Positions 1 through 11,523 of a stretch of DNA of 64,000 nt are shown piece after piece. How positions within the stretch are numbered: the stretch's first letter is position 1; each line of letters opens with the position of its first letter. Location: the NCBI RefSeq assembly GCF_002878395.1, contig NC_061112.1, positions 40,373,427 through 40,437,426 on the forward strand. The letters are read 5' to 3'. The DNA is from Capsicum annuum (taxonomy: Eukaryota > Streptophyta > Magnoliopsida > Solanales > Solanaceae). The notes beneath the pieces are model-generated. The model was not told where the DNA came from, ran no database searches, and was given only the letters and a program-made list of their open reading frames with translations. The translations under genes and the position numbers were made by a program.

Positions 1-118
1 GAATCTCCTTAAAAAGAGCGAGATATCTGCGCCTCAGCGAAGAAGAGAAAGATATTCTTTTAATTTTCTTTATTTGTAATTTTTTTCAATTGTGATTTTT
101 ATTGTAATTTCACCAATA
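1..118 (+). repeat. 3' end of the 5' LTR of copia-1
   Basis: Bases 1-118 align with 5183-5299, sharing GAATCTCCTTAAA near the start and TTTTTATTGTA near the end. The 3' copy ends ACCAACA and this one ends ACCAATA, so the terminal CA has become TA. The alignment is clearly diverged, which points to an old insertion. The rest of this LTR lies left of the window. Confidence 0.75.
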
Positions 119-155
119 ATTTTAAGAAGATTCAATCGCAACAACTGAAAAATCA

Positions 156-1020
156 ATGGATGTCAAGATGACAGATCTTAATAAGCCATTCCGGTTCAAT
201 GGTACTCATTTCAGAAGGTGTAAGGGTAAATTACTTTGCTACTTAAGTCTTCTCAGCGTGTCTTATATGTTAACTCAGAAGAATCCAAATAAAGTAGATA
301 ACTCGTACATGAATGATGAAGAACTTATTTTTCTTCAAGAGAAAGTTGAAAAATATGATGATGACTTCTACCAGTGTTGGTATCTTCTTCTTAATTGTCT
401 ATCTATTAATTTTATGATTATTATGATAAAACTTAGTGGAAAGAAAATTTGAAAAGCATTGCAGAGTATGTATGACACTATGGAGGCGGAAGAGAAAAAA
501 ATATACTGCTAGCAGATTTTTCTATTTTTAAATGGTGGACAACAAATAAGTGGTAGACCAAGCTCAGGACTTCATAATTATTGTTGGAGAGATTAGGTCC
601 GAGGAAGTCAAAATTGGAGATAACCTTATTGTTTGTGGCATAATAGATAAACTTCCACCTTCTTGGAAGGAATTTCAAAAAAATTATGCACCATAAGCAA
701 AAGAAAACTTCATTTGGCACTTCGATAGTGAGAATCCTCATGGAAGAAGAAGCAAGGTACCAAGCTACACTTTTGCAAACAGAAGAAAACAACATCATAC
801 CGGAGGTAAATTTAATTACTTCAAATAATGTTGCCCCTGAAACTGACAAAAATACTTGTTTGAAGACTAAGAAGAAAAATTTTAAGAAAAATAATGGTAG
901 ACATCCAAAGGGCAATAACGGTCGAAATAACCAAGCAAAAAATTAACATGTTCAACAAAAGAGACCGTGCTTTGTCCGTGACAAGAGTGGACATATTGCT
1001 TGATTTTGAAAATTTCAAAA
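156..1020 (+). pseudogene. copia-1 gag remnant
   Basis: The reading begins MDVKMTDLNKPFRFNG at 156 and carries the copia gag hallmarks KPFRFNGTHFRR and LLNCLS. After a stop near 450 the frame continues in pieces ([34 protein letters not shown], then a Lys/Asn-rich basic stretch at about 850-945). A zinc knuckle follows at about 966-1010 but is broken: in the CX2CX4HX4C pattern the second Cys reads Arg and the last Cys is a stop, while the His remains. Gag would form the virus-like particle; this copy cannot. The start is the first Met after the LTR. Confidence 0.8.
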
Positions 1021-1084
1021 ATATGGGCCTACACCTTAGGCAAACATTATCGAAGAAATATTTGTGGAGGTGATAAAAGACATA

Positions 1085-2400
1085 AATATGATGGAGAATG
1101 TTGATGTATGGTGAGATGACTCTGGTGTAAACCGTTTTGTCTGTTATGACAAAGACTGCTTTAAAAAATATGCTCCTTTTGAGGAACCTAAAATTATCAT
1201 GCTTGGAGATTCTCACACAACTTAAATTCTTGAAACGGGTGATGTTGAGCGGAGTTTTACTTCTGAAATGATATTGATATTAAAAGATGTAACTTTATAC
1301 TCCTTCCATGAGAAAAAATTATTGTTTAGTTTTCTTCTTAATCAAGTGGGCTTCAAATAGATCATTGAATTTGACAAATATGTAATTGTGAAAAATAATA
1401 TTTTTGTGGAAAAAGGGTATGCTTATGATGGGATGTTCAAGTTGAATATTTAAATGAATAAAATATCTACTTTTGTTTACATGCTTTCTTCTATTAATTT
1501 TTGGCATGCTTATTTGTGTCATATAAATGATCGTTATATGGGAATATAAGTAGTTTAGGATTAACACCAATGATCAAAAATAATTTTGAAAAATGTAGGA
1601 CTTGTAGTAAAGCCAAAATAGACAAAGTCTCATTTTCAAGTTAAAAGTAAAACTGATTTATAAGAATTAGTTCATACTGATATTTGTGAACTTGGAGAAA
1701 TTTTAACTCGTGGAGGAACTAGAAATTTTATCACTTTCACTGATGATTTTTCTAATTTTACATATATTTTCTTAATGAGAAATAAAAGTGATGCTTTTGA
1801 AAATAAAAATTTTCTTCATAAAATTGAAAATCAGTTTGGTAGAAAAATAAAAAAAATTGGATGTGATAGACACCGTGAATATGAGTCACATGAGTTCAAT
1901 TATTCTGTTAGATCATTGGGTATAATTCATGAAACTACTCCTCCTTATTTACCCCCATCTAACGTGTAGCGAAAATAAAAAATAGAACTTTGATTGAGTG
2001 AACTAATGTCATGTTAATTGATTCTTGCGCACCTTTAAATTTTTGGGGTGAAATTCTTTTGACTGCTTGTTATGTGTTGAATTGTGTGTCTCATAAAAAG
2101 ACCAACTTAACACCTCTTGAGTTGTGGAAATGTCATAAGAAAATTTAGAATATCTAAGAGTTTGTGGTTGCTTAGCGTATGAAAGGTTAATGGATGCTAA
2201 AATCTCTAAGTCGGGTAAAAAATTTACTACTTGTGCTTTTTTTGGTTATGCTTCAAATAGTACAGCCTATAGATTTTTTAATCTTAAAGATAGTGTTATA
2301 ATAGAATTAGATGATTCTATTTTTCATGAAAATAAATTTCCTTTTGATTCTAAAAATAGTGGGGGAAAAAGGATGAAAAAATATTTTGTCACTACCTAGT
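1085..2400 (+). pseudogene. copia-1 pol 5' half: protease and integrase remnant
   Basis: At about 1110-1150 the translation reads [13 protein letters not shown], the aspartic protease motif with D-S-G kept. The GAG-pre-integrase zinc finger is at about 1495-1615 (FWHAYLCH, then CRTCSKAK), with both His and both Cys present. The integrase core follows: FITFTDDFS near 1730 gives the first Asp, GCDRHREY near 1860 the second. The region of the catalytic Glu near 1960-1980 is scrambled by stops. The piece at 2190-2397 (FTTCAFFGYASNSTAYRF) is the conserved stretch after the integrase core. Multiple stops and frameshifts make it inactive. Confidence 0.8.
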
Positions 2401-2439
2401 TCTTCTACTTCTATTTTAAAAATAAAGAAAATAATAATT

Positions 2440-4040
2440 TTGAGTCAAGAAGAAGTAAACGAGCTAGAGTAGAAAATTTTCTTGATCCTGATTATTATGT
2501 TTGAGATGACCCTCTCACTTTAAAAGAAGTTTTGTCTTCACATGATGTTATTCTTTGGAAAGAGGTTGTAAATGATGAAATGGAATCACTAATTTCTAAT
2601 AAAACTTGGAAGATAGTATTTACCATTGGATTGTAAAATAATTGGATGTAAATGGATCTTATGTAAAAGGTTTAAACCGAATGGATCTATTGATAAATAT
2701 AAGACTAGGCTAGTGCTTAAAAGTTTTAAGCAACTAGAAGGCCTAGAATTTTTTGATACTTTTTCTCAGGTAACTAGAATTACATCTGTTAGACTTATAG
2801 TTGCTATTGCTATAATTTTTTATTTACAAATTCATCAAATGAATGTAAAAATTATTTTTTAAATGGAGATCTAAATGAGGAGATTTATATGGAACCCAAA
2901 TATTTTGTTGAAGCTGGCAAATAGAGTAAAATGTGTAAATTTATTAAATCTCTATATGGCTTGAAACAGTCACTAAAGTAATAACATGAAAAGTTTGAAT
3001 CCTGCATGATTGATAATGACTTTAAAACAAATGAATGTGATAAGTGCATATATCTTAATCTTGAAATAATTCACATGTTATTATTTATCTATATGTTGCT
3101 GATTTATTGATCTTTGACTCTAACATGAATGTTATTGGTGAAACTAAAAATATTCTAGAAGCCATTTCGCTATGAAAGATCTTGGTGATGCAAATTTTAT
3201 TCTAGGATTAAAAATTACTAAAATATGTGATGAGTTTTTTCATTACCAGTTACATTATGTTGAGAAAATTTTAAGAAATATAATTTCCTTGATTGCAAGC
3301 ACGTCGTAACTCCTTTTGATTTTAGTGTTCACTTGTTTTCTATTGAAAGTGAAAATATTGTGATAAACCAAAAAAAATATGCTAGCATAATTAGAAGCTT
3401 GAGATATGTGACTGATTGCTCTAGGCCTGATATTTCATTCACAATAGGAGTACTTAGCAGGATAACTAGCAAGCCAGGATATGAAAATTGGATTGCTATA
3501 GTGAGAGTTATGAGATATTTAATTGGAACAAAAACTTATATTTTGTTTTATAAAAAATATCCTATTGTACTTGAAGGATTTTGTGATGAGGATTTGAACA
3601 CTTATCAGGTGATTCCTTATCTACTACTAGTTATACTTTTACTTTGAGTGGTGGTGCTATTTGTTGAAAGTCTGAAAAGAAAACTATTATTGCTAACTCT
3701 ACCATGGAGGCTGAACTAATTGCTTTAGCTTCAGCTAGTGAGGAAGCGAATTAGTTGAGATATTTTTTTTTTCAAATACCTTATAGTAAAAAACAATCAG
3801 CTCCTCCTATTTTAATTTATTGTGATAGAACCAGTACAGTTGGTTGAGTTCAAAATCATTATTACAATGGTAAATCAAGACCGATAAGGAGAAAACACAG
3901 TAATGTGAGATTATATTTGAAAAATGGTACCACTAATGTTGATTACATAAAATCTTGTGATAATCTTTTAGAACCATTGACTAAGATATTAACAGGAGAA
4001 AAAAGGTCTATAGAATATCGAGGGAGATGGGATTGAAGCC
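2440..4040 (+). pseudogene. copia-1 pol 3' half: reverse transcriptase and RNase H remnant
   Basis: The RVT_2-type copia RT starts near 2520 (LWKEVVNDEMESL) and continues at 2626-2860 (IGCKWILCKRFKPNGSIDKY). SLYGLKQS lies near 2950. The polymerase box near 3090 reads YVADLL where copia RTs have YVDDLL, so one metal-binding Asp is lost. RNase H runs from 3333 (YASIIRSLRYVTDCSRPDIS) through CDEDLNTY, STMEAELIALASASEEAN near 3700, to the closing LEPLTKIL near 3975. Frameshifts separate the pieces. RT and RNase H would copy the element RNA into DNA; this copy cannot. Confidence 0.8.
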
Positions 4041-4582
4041 TATAAATTCCTAAGTCATATGTAAGGAAATCTAACCTGAGGGCTAGAGATCCTATAAACA
4101 GGTTCAATGGAAAAAATGAATAACATGATCAGTTGTTGTGAAAAACATAGTATTTTTTTATCCCTCCCTATGCTATGAGTGTATATACCTATAATGATCG
4201 TGAGGTTGAGTTTAAATTAAAATTAGTAGTTCGTATGAGTTGGGTGATAAAATTACAGGAGAACTCTTGATAGATTTTACCTATGTGAGTGTGGAAATAG
4301 GCCGATTCCTATGAGTATAAGGCTCATTCTCAAAGACACTCATGAAATCGGGATAGCACAAGGCTGTAACATGCTGGCTATATAGCTCATGTTAACACCT
4401 TGACTATTATGTGTAAGTGGTAATGTTTTATTTCCCTCAGAAAGTCATAATTCAAGTCTGAGACCACTACAACCTGAAATAAAAATTACTATTTTACTAA
4501 GTAGAGGTTCAATGCAGATCACCACTTCATTATATATGGTAGTCTTCCTTTTTCTAGTAGACTATTATTCTAATATTAAAAT

Positions 4583-4593
4583 AAGTGAGGAAT
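4583..4593 (+). other. copia-1 polypurine tract
   Basis: AAGTGAGGAAT lies directly before the inferred 3' LTR start TGATTGG and resembles the usual copia GTGGGGGAT followed by TGTTGG. Its position, after the RNase H and before the repeat matching the left end, fits the plus-strand priming site. Confidence 0.5.
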
Positions 4594-5299
4594 TGATTGG
4601 TTAGCATTTTAATATTTTATAATAATAATTTTCTTTATTGTTTGCTATGTGGATGTAGGCAGCTCATTTCAAATATCCATTATTATTTTATTTTTTAGGT
4701 TACCCTGCATTGGACAGTAATTTATTATGTTGAAGCTTAAAGTCATTGCTTCTTCTGTTGTTGCATTCCCTTTGTAATGTAATGGAACTTTATTCCTCTT
4801 TATCCATATGTTTCACTATTGGAAGGTGAAGTAACCATTTCCCATTTATTTATAAGTCTTATGCCTTTAAATACAATAGTTAGTGGTGGTAGAATTATTC
4901 TTTTCATTACTCTTGTAACTTTGTAACATATAGGCCATTGATCTTCCCTTTTCACTATCCATTTATTCTTATTATTCATTGCATGAAAGATTTTATCACC
5001 TACAAATAGAGATGGTCTTGCATATTTTTTAAAGTGCAAGAAAATATTGAGTTAACAAAAGTAAGAAAAAAGAGTTTATTAGTTAAAGGGAAGTGCTCTT
5101 TTTGTGGGGCTTTGAACTTAACTCTTATCCAGAGTTGTTGAGTTATTCTTTGTAAAAAGGTTTTTGTATTCTGTAGTGAGCTTGAATCTCCTTAAACAGA
5201 GCAAGATATTCACACCCCAGATAAGAAGAAGAAGATATTCTTTTTATTTTCTTCAATTGCGTTTTTTTAGTTGTAATTTTTATTGTATTTTTACCAACA
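4594..5299 (+). repeat. 3' LTR of copia-1 (about 706 bp)
   Basis: The right boundary is fixed by the match of 5183-5299 to 1-118 and ends CCAACA. The left boundary is inferred from the polypurine-like tract and the TGATTGG start, because the matching part of the 5' LTR is outside the window. The ORFs inside it on either strand look like chance frames. Confidence 0.6.
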
Positions 5300-5361
5300 A
5301 TAGTACTATGACAGATATACATAGATTGATAGTCATGTTTAGTCGCCTGATAATATAAAAA

Positions 5362-7395
5362 TGTAACACCCTTAAAATTTTTGCAATTTTACTTTTGATC
5401 CTTCTATATTTGAAACATTAATTTTTGACTTAAATTATGTTTAGGTATGTTAATAGGGTGTTTCAAAAGAGTTTCAAACTTTTCGAAGGGGGCTCGGGGT
5501 TATTTTGAAATTTCAAGCCAGTAAGCCTCTATGTTTTTGGAGTACCATAAAGGTTACCCTCTATGATATTGGCGTGGCATGGAGGTAATGTGCCTTTACG
5601 ATATTGCTATGTCACAAAGGATAATCTCTACGATAAGCAGTATGACATAGATGATAGACTCCACGATATGACTATGCCACACTGATTTTTTAAATTCATG
5701 CAGTCTTTATTTTATTCACTTGGGATGAGGGGTTTTTTTTAGGTCTTTTCCCTTATATACTACCCTTAAACATAAAATAGACTTATCTCATTAGTTTTTT
5801 CCTAAGATCAATTGCTCTCTTTCACTTTCAAACTCATAACCCAAGAAAAACTCAAAGGTTTCATAGAGGATTCCTTATCCGGGTTGTAAGCTCCTCATTC
5901 CTTTCAAATTCTTGTGTGTCTAAGACATGCATCTCTTCTACAAATTGATTTTATGTAAAAGCATGTATTTAAATTTTATCACTGTGGTTTAATTGTTGGA
6001 TTTTGAATGTGAGTTGAGGTGTTTAGAATGGTTATTGCATGAATTGGATTTCCATGGTTTTGGATTGATTGTTTATACTATAATTTCATGAATTATAACT
6101 ATTAAACTGCATGGGTGTGGGAATTGGAATGGTGGCCATGGATTGATTTTGAATTGGAACTTTTGAGTCTAGTTGACTAAACGGGTCGATTACCAATTGG
6201 ATAAATATTTTAAAGTCCTATTGGTTGATGGGTTACTATCCCAGTTGGGTAAATAGGTTGGAGTCCTATTAGCTGATGGGTTAGAGTCTCAGTCGGCTAA
6301 ATGGGTTAGACTCCTATTGGTTGATGGGTTAGAGTCCTAGTTTGCTAAATAGTTTGGTTTGGCATGATGACATTGACTTTTAAGCTTTTTTATTTGGTAT
6401 GATGATACCATTCGATAAATACCTTAACGGATGACTCCTTATTTAATGAATGAGAGTATGTAAATATTTTAATTAGGCTTAAAGAGGGTTGTAGAACGAA
6501 GACATAAAGGTAGAGGCCCTGAGCGTCTGATACTGAAAATTCAGACTTGTTGGCGTAAGGATTGGTCTTGACGATTGTGTGCATATGTCACACTTGATAT
6601 ATGTTTTGAGGGACGGCTGGTTGCCTTGGTGGCTTTAGATATTCCTCATTTTTCTCTAGTTCATGCATCTAACACACACTGGATCCTTCTAGTGAGGGGA
6701 GTCAGACTTATATAGCCCATGGGTTCCTTTAAGATGGTAAAAGCTACGTATTCTAGGTTTATATTTTGTCTCTCATGCTAAACCTTGTTCCTTATCGCAA
6801 CATCTTATATTTATATATGTGTATGATTATGTGCAGGTAATTTTGAATGATTTTGGACTGATTTGATCATGGAATTATTTTATTCTTATTCCCTATGTTA
6901 CATGCTTGAGCTCAACCCGTTAACGGTCTTCAGACGCTGTATCTCTATGTGATACAAGAGTCGGAGACACTTCTATTTTATCTGTGCAGTGATAGTTTAT
7001 TCTTGAATTGTTCATAAGTCATAGTTTATTCTTGGATTGTTCATAAGTCATCTTGAAGTGGTGAGACTCCTTCTTTCAAAAGGACTGTTGCTTCTTGGTT
7101 TAGTCTATGTCATAGATAATTTTAATTAGTTTCCCTTTTTGGCTATTTTTTGGGGCATGTCCGACCTATGATGATTTTTGTTTCTTAGAGCCTTTATGGA
7201 TTACCATGGATTGGGATAGTCATTGGATTCTTAGTTTCTTTTTTAGATATCTTCTCTTTTTGCTCATGTTTATATGGATTGCTCCAACCGTTATATATGA
7301 ATCACGTTTAGTTTGATTAAGCAAAGGGGATGGTCTTTGGTCCTCGATGGATTTGAGATACCCATAACAACCAGGCCCTAGTTTGAGACATGACA
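5362..7395 (+). repeat. 5' LTR of Tekay element A (2034 bp)
   Basis: It starts TGTAACACCC and ends CATGACA, directly before a tRNA-iMet-type primer site. The same order of segments is present in the middle LTR and the 3' LTR of B: the CATGGAGG-type GC-richer block near 5540-5700, TTATATACTACCC at about 5752 as a likely TATA box, a minisatellite at 6165-6357, and a pyrimidine-rich tail. Similarity to the B 3' LTR is roughly 80 percent by eye in the first 200 bases, so it is old. Confidence 0.85.
6165..6357 (+). repeat. LTR minisatellite, about 8 units of about 24 bp (A 5' LTR)
   Basis: Imperfect units of 23-25 bp alternate between a GTCCCAGTTGGCTAAATGGG type and a GTCCTATTGGTTGATGGG type, giving a 48-bp higher-order period. 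The same array is at the same place in the other two LTR copies, so it belongs to the family and predates this insertion. Confidence 0.8.
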
Positions 7396-7399
7396 ATCT

Positions 7400-7411
7400 T
7401 TATATCAGAGC
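7400..7411 (+). other. Primer-binding site of element A (tRNA-iMet type)
   Basis: TTATATCAGAGC matches the canonical initiator-Met primer site TGGTATCAGAGC except at two positions, and begins 4 bases after the LTR end. The equivalent sites in B and E lie 4 bases after their LTRs. Confidence 0.75.
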
Positions 7412-7603
7412 ATGATTTAGAATCGTTAGGTGTCCACAAAGCCTTGTCGAGTAGAGTCCATTTTATGGGTGTGTAGCGTGCCATACTTATAAGGAGGGGG
7501 CTATAATATATTTAGGAATGTTCCATTTCTTTTGTTAATTTTTAGGATATAGAGTCTACAGTCTTGAATATCCCCTAATTCTTATTTGTTTGCATTTTAG
7601 ATT

Positions 7604-8790
7604 ATTCCTTCTCAAAGATCTGATGCACATGGAAACTTTTCTGTCCCGCCTGAGGACAACTTGGATGGAACTCGTCCTCCTTAAAGAGTGTAAACTCGGT
7701 CTAGGGTCCCTACTCCTTACTGCCCTTATGGAGTTCCACCGATTCCCACTAGTCCTCCTCGGGCTCCTCTGGGTGACGTGTCTAATACTGAGTTTCACCA
7801 GATGATCTATTTGCTTACTCAGTTGGTGGCCTTTCAGTCATGGCAGTATAAGCATGTTACTTTTGTCACTCCTTCTTCTGAGGTTACTAAAGTTGGCTAG
7901 TTTATGAGGTTGTGTCCTCCGGCTTTCACTGGCTCTAAGGTTGAGGAGGATCCTCAAGGGTTCATTAATAAGATGGAAAAAATATTTAGTGTTATACATG
8001 CTTATGACTTTAAAAGTCTGGAGTTTTCTACCTACTAGCTGAAGGATATGACATATTAGTGGTATGAGGAGTGGAAAGCAGTCGAGGGGTAATGATGCTG
8101 AGCCGACATTATCGGATGAGTTTTTTAGTGCTTTGCTTGATTGATTGTTTCTTCAAGATTTAAGGGAGGTGAAGGTAGAGGATTTTATTAATTTAAAATA
8201 GAGGAGACTAAATTTAAAGGATTATGCTTTGAAATTCTGTCTCGCTATGCTCTGGAATTGGTGTTTTTTGTGCGGGTAAGTTGAGGAAATTTGCTTTAGG
8301 ATTGTCTTGGACTTGGTATTGGAGTGGAAGGCTTCCTATTTGAATAATGATATGGATATCTCTAGAGTTTTTGTGTACAAGAAATAGGTTGATGTTGAGA
8401 ATAAGAAGCAGGTAGAAATAGGGGAGAGACAAAGTTAGAAGTTCAGGCATTTAAAGCAAGGTGGAGGTCAGCACAATAATGGTATAGATAGTACACAGTA
8501 GGGTAGGAATAAAATTGGTGAAATTCATATTCATTAGGTACTGGTCCATATCCTAAGCCCTCTGGTGATCGACGCCTTGAGACTGACAGTGGGTTTAAGG
8601 CACAAGGTCCCCAGTGGATAGCTAGTGGAGTTCAGTTAACCCTATCTTATCCCCTTGGCATTTTGCGGTCAGGTGCATCATGGAGTTTATGAAGAGGGGA
8701 GAAATAATATCTTTAATTATGGATAGCTTGGTCACATACGACGAGACGTTTCCTCAGCCAAGGTAGTGATAAGAGCTAATAAGGTCCCGA
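7604..8790 (+). pseudogene. Element A gag remnant
   Basis: Aligned to element B, the gag start codon here reads ATT in place of ATG, followed by PSQRSDAH. The frame then gives FMRLCPPAFTGSKVEEDPQGFI near 7900-7965, the typical Tekay gag retrotransposon domain. After that it is broken by many stops and small indels. The zinc knuckle near 8705-8755 has lost all its Cys residues (IFNYG*LGHIRRDV) but keeps the His. A pyrimidine-rich stretch ending TTTTAG precedes the start, as in B and E. It is non-functional. Confidence 0.75.
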
Positions 8791-8899
8791 TTGCTACACC
8801 TCCAGCTCTTATACCAAAGGGTGCTACATCTGGTTTTGACATTGTTTAGAATCATCTCTATGGTCTTAATAACCATAAGTAATCTGAGGCCTCTCTTGA

Positions 8900-11518
8900 T
8901 GTTGTCACCAGTATGTTATAGCTTTTCTCATGTAATGTATAATTTTTTCTTAATTTGGGTTCTACCCTTTCTTATTTGACCCCTTGTGTGGCAGTGCAAT
9001 TTAGTTTTAGTATCGACCCCTTTCTTATTTTACCCCTTATAGGGGTTCTATGGTGCTATCTTTCACAGGGAGACATTGGTGGATCTGATAGAGCTGGATA
9101 TGTTAGACTTTGGTGTGATCTTAGGGATGGATTAGCTTTATTTATGTATGCTTCTCTTGATTGTCAGACCAGTATGGTCAGTTTCCAATTCCTGAATAAA
9201 CTAGTGATTGAGTGGGATGGGAGTTCCTTAGTGCCTAAAGAGAGGATCATATCTTATCTTAGAGACCAAAAGTTAATTTCCAAAGGTGTCTTTATCATTT
9301 GGTTTTTGTTAAGGATTCTAGCTCCAATGGTCCCTCTTTAAAATCTATTCCTATGGTTAATAAGTTTCCTGAGGTCTTTCCTGATGATCTTTCCAAAATT
9401 CCTCTTGATAGGGAAATAGACTTGGGATTGATCTTCTACGCAATACCATCCTATCTCTATTCCTCTTTATAGAATGGCTTTAGCTTAATTAAAGGAGCTA
9501 AAGGAGCAGTTGAAGGATTTCCTTGATAAGGGTCTCATTCATCCTAGTATGTCTTTATAGAATGCTCGTATTCTTTTTGTGCATACGAAAGATGGGTCTT
9601 TGCAGATGTGTATAGACTATTGATATTTGAATAAGGTTATGATATAGAATAAGTACCCTCTCCCTAATATTGGTGACCTCTTTGTCTAGTTTCAGGGTGC
9701 TATGTACTTTTCTAAGATTGATCTTCGGTTAGGTTATCATCAGCTGAAGATTAGGGAGGTAGATATCCCTAAGACTGCTTTTCACACCTCGTATGGTCAT
9801 TACGAGTTTATCGTCATGTCTTTTGGATTGAATAATGCTTCGACAATATTTATAGACCTTATGAACTGGGTGTTTAGGCAAATTTTGGATTTACTTGTGA
9901 TTGTGTTTATTAATGATATTTTAGTGTATTCTAAGAGTGGGGAGGATCATACCAATCACCTCCATAAAGTATTGTAGACTCTTAAGGATCAGCAGTTGTA
10001 TGCTAAGTTTTCAAAGTATGAGTTTTGGTTGAATGTTGTGACCTTTATTGGTCCTATTATTTTTAAGGAGGGGATCACGGTGGGTCCTCAGAAAGTTAGA
10101 GCAGTTAAGAAATGGCCTAAACCCACGACTCCAACTGACATTCGGAGCTTCTTGGGTTTAGTCGAGTATTATAGGAGGTTTGTGGAGAGTTTCTCTTCGA
10201 GTGTAGCCCCGTTGACTAAGTTAAATCATAAATAGGTGATGTTTCTGTGGTTCGATGCTTTTGAAGGTAGTTTTGAGAAGTTGAAGGATAAGTTGACTTC
10301 TACTCCAATTTTGATCATACTCGAGGGTATTGATGGTTTTGTTGTATATTATAATACGTCATGTGTGTTGATGCAGCATGGTAAGGTTGTGGCCTATGCT
10401 TCTAGACAACTCAAAGTTAATGAGAAGAATTACCCGACATACTACTTAGAATTATTGGCTGTGGTTTTTTCCTTAATGATTTGGCGTCATTGTTTGTAGA
10501 AGGTTCATATGGATATCTTTTCTGATCATAAGAGATTGTAGTATGTGTTCACACTAAAGGAGTTGAATCTCAATCAAGGAGATAAGTTGAGTTGTTCAAG
10601 GACTACAATATGAGCCTTCATTATTATCCAGATAAAGCTAATATGGTTGCTGATGCTCTTAGCAAGTTTGCCATGGGAAGCTTATCTTATGTGGATGAGG
10701 AGAAATGAGGCCTGGTGAAGGATATTCACTAGTTAACTAATCTTGGAGTTTGTGTTTTTGATTCTAAGAATTAAGGTGTGATTGTTTAAGAGATGGTGAA
10801 GTCATCTCTTGGTTCCCAGTGAAGGAGAAGCGGGTTTTGGATCCTATCTTAATTCAGATTAAGGATGATGTGGGTCCGCAGAAATTTATGGCTTTTAAGA
10901 TTGGTGGTGATGGTACTTAAGGTACCGACGTAGATTGTGTGTTCTTGATGTTGATAGGTTGCGAGAAAGGATATTAGCTGAGGCTTATGAGTCAAGGAAT
11001 ACAATTCATCTTGGTTCGATGAAGATGTATCTCGATTTGAAGGAGATCTATTAGTGAAATAACATAAAAAAAAACGTGGCCTATTTTTCAGTTAAGTGCA
11101 TGGTTTGTAAACAAGTGCAGGTGGAGCACTTGAGGCCTGGTGGTTTATCTCAAGAGATTGAGTTGCCTATGTCTAAATGGTAGGTGATCAGTATAGACTT
11201 TGTTATAGGTCTTCCACGGTCTCTTAATCAGTTTGATTCAATTTAGGTCATCGTGGATAGGATGACTAAATTTTCTCATTTCTTGTCAGTGAGGACTATC
11301 TACTCTAGAGAGGATTAAGTTGCATGTTATGCCTATTTCTATTATTTCAGACTGAGGTATGCAGTTCTGTTCTCATTTTTGGCATGCATTCTAGAGATGT
11401 TTGGGGACTAAGGTGAACCTTTGCACTGCTTTCCACCCTTACATGGATGGACAAGAAGCGAGGAGTATTCAGACTTTGAAAGATATGCTAAGGGCTTGTG
11501 TGATTGACTATGGTGGTA
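8900..11518 (+). pseudogene. Element A pol remnant, part 1: protease, RT, RNase H, integrase N-terminus and core
   Basis: Protease at about 8940-9000 reads NLGSTLSYLTP, with the catalytic Asp changed to Asn. RT runs about 9440-10230: [16 protein letters not shown] at 9705, MSFGLNNAS near 9820, and FINDILVYS near 9908, where the box normally reads FIDD, so a catalytic Asp is Asn. RNase H at 10236-10660 begins YYNTSCV where YCDAS is expected, another lost Asp. Integrase follows: the CxxC pair CMVCKQ near 11098, SIDFVIGLP near 11195, and DGQEARSIQT near 11450. In-frame stops occur at 9975, 10233 and 10497, with further breaks in the integrase. The frame is interrupted at 11519-11523 by a solo LTR and resumes at 14171. 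Confidence 0.85.
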
Positions 11519-11523
11519 GTTGG

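Larger units (their letters stand above)
1..5299 (+). mobile_element. Ty1/copia LTR retrotransposon copia-1, degenerate, 5' end outside window
   Basis: The first 118 bases match the last part of a direct repeat ending at 5299, which places LTRs at both ends. Between them, broken reading frames read in copia order: gag, zinc knuckle, protease (DSG), GAG-pre-integrase HHCC, integrase core, reverse transcriptase, RNase H. Integrase ahead of RT is diagnostic of Ty1/copia. Stops and frameshifts occur in every domain, so the element is dead. The left LTR is cut by the window edge, so the left target-site duplication cannot be checked. Confidence 0.9.
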
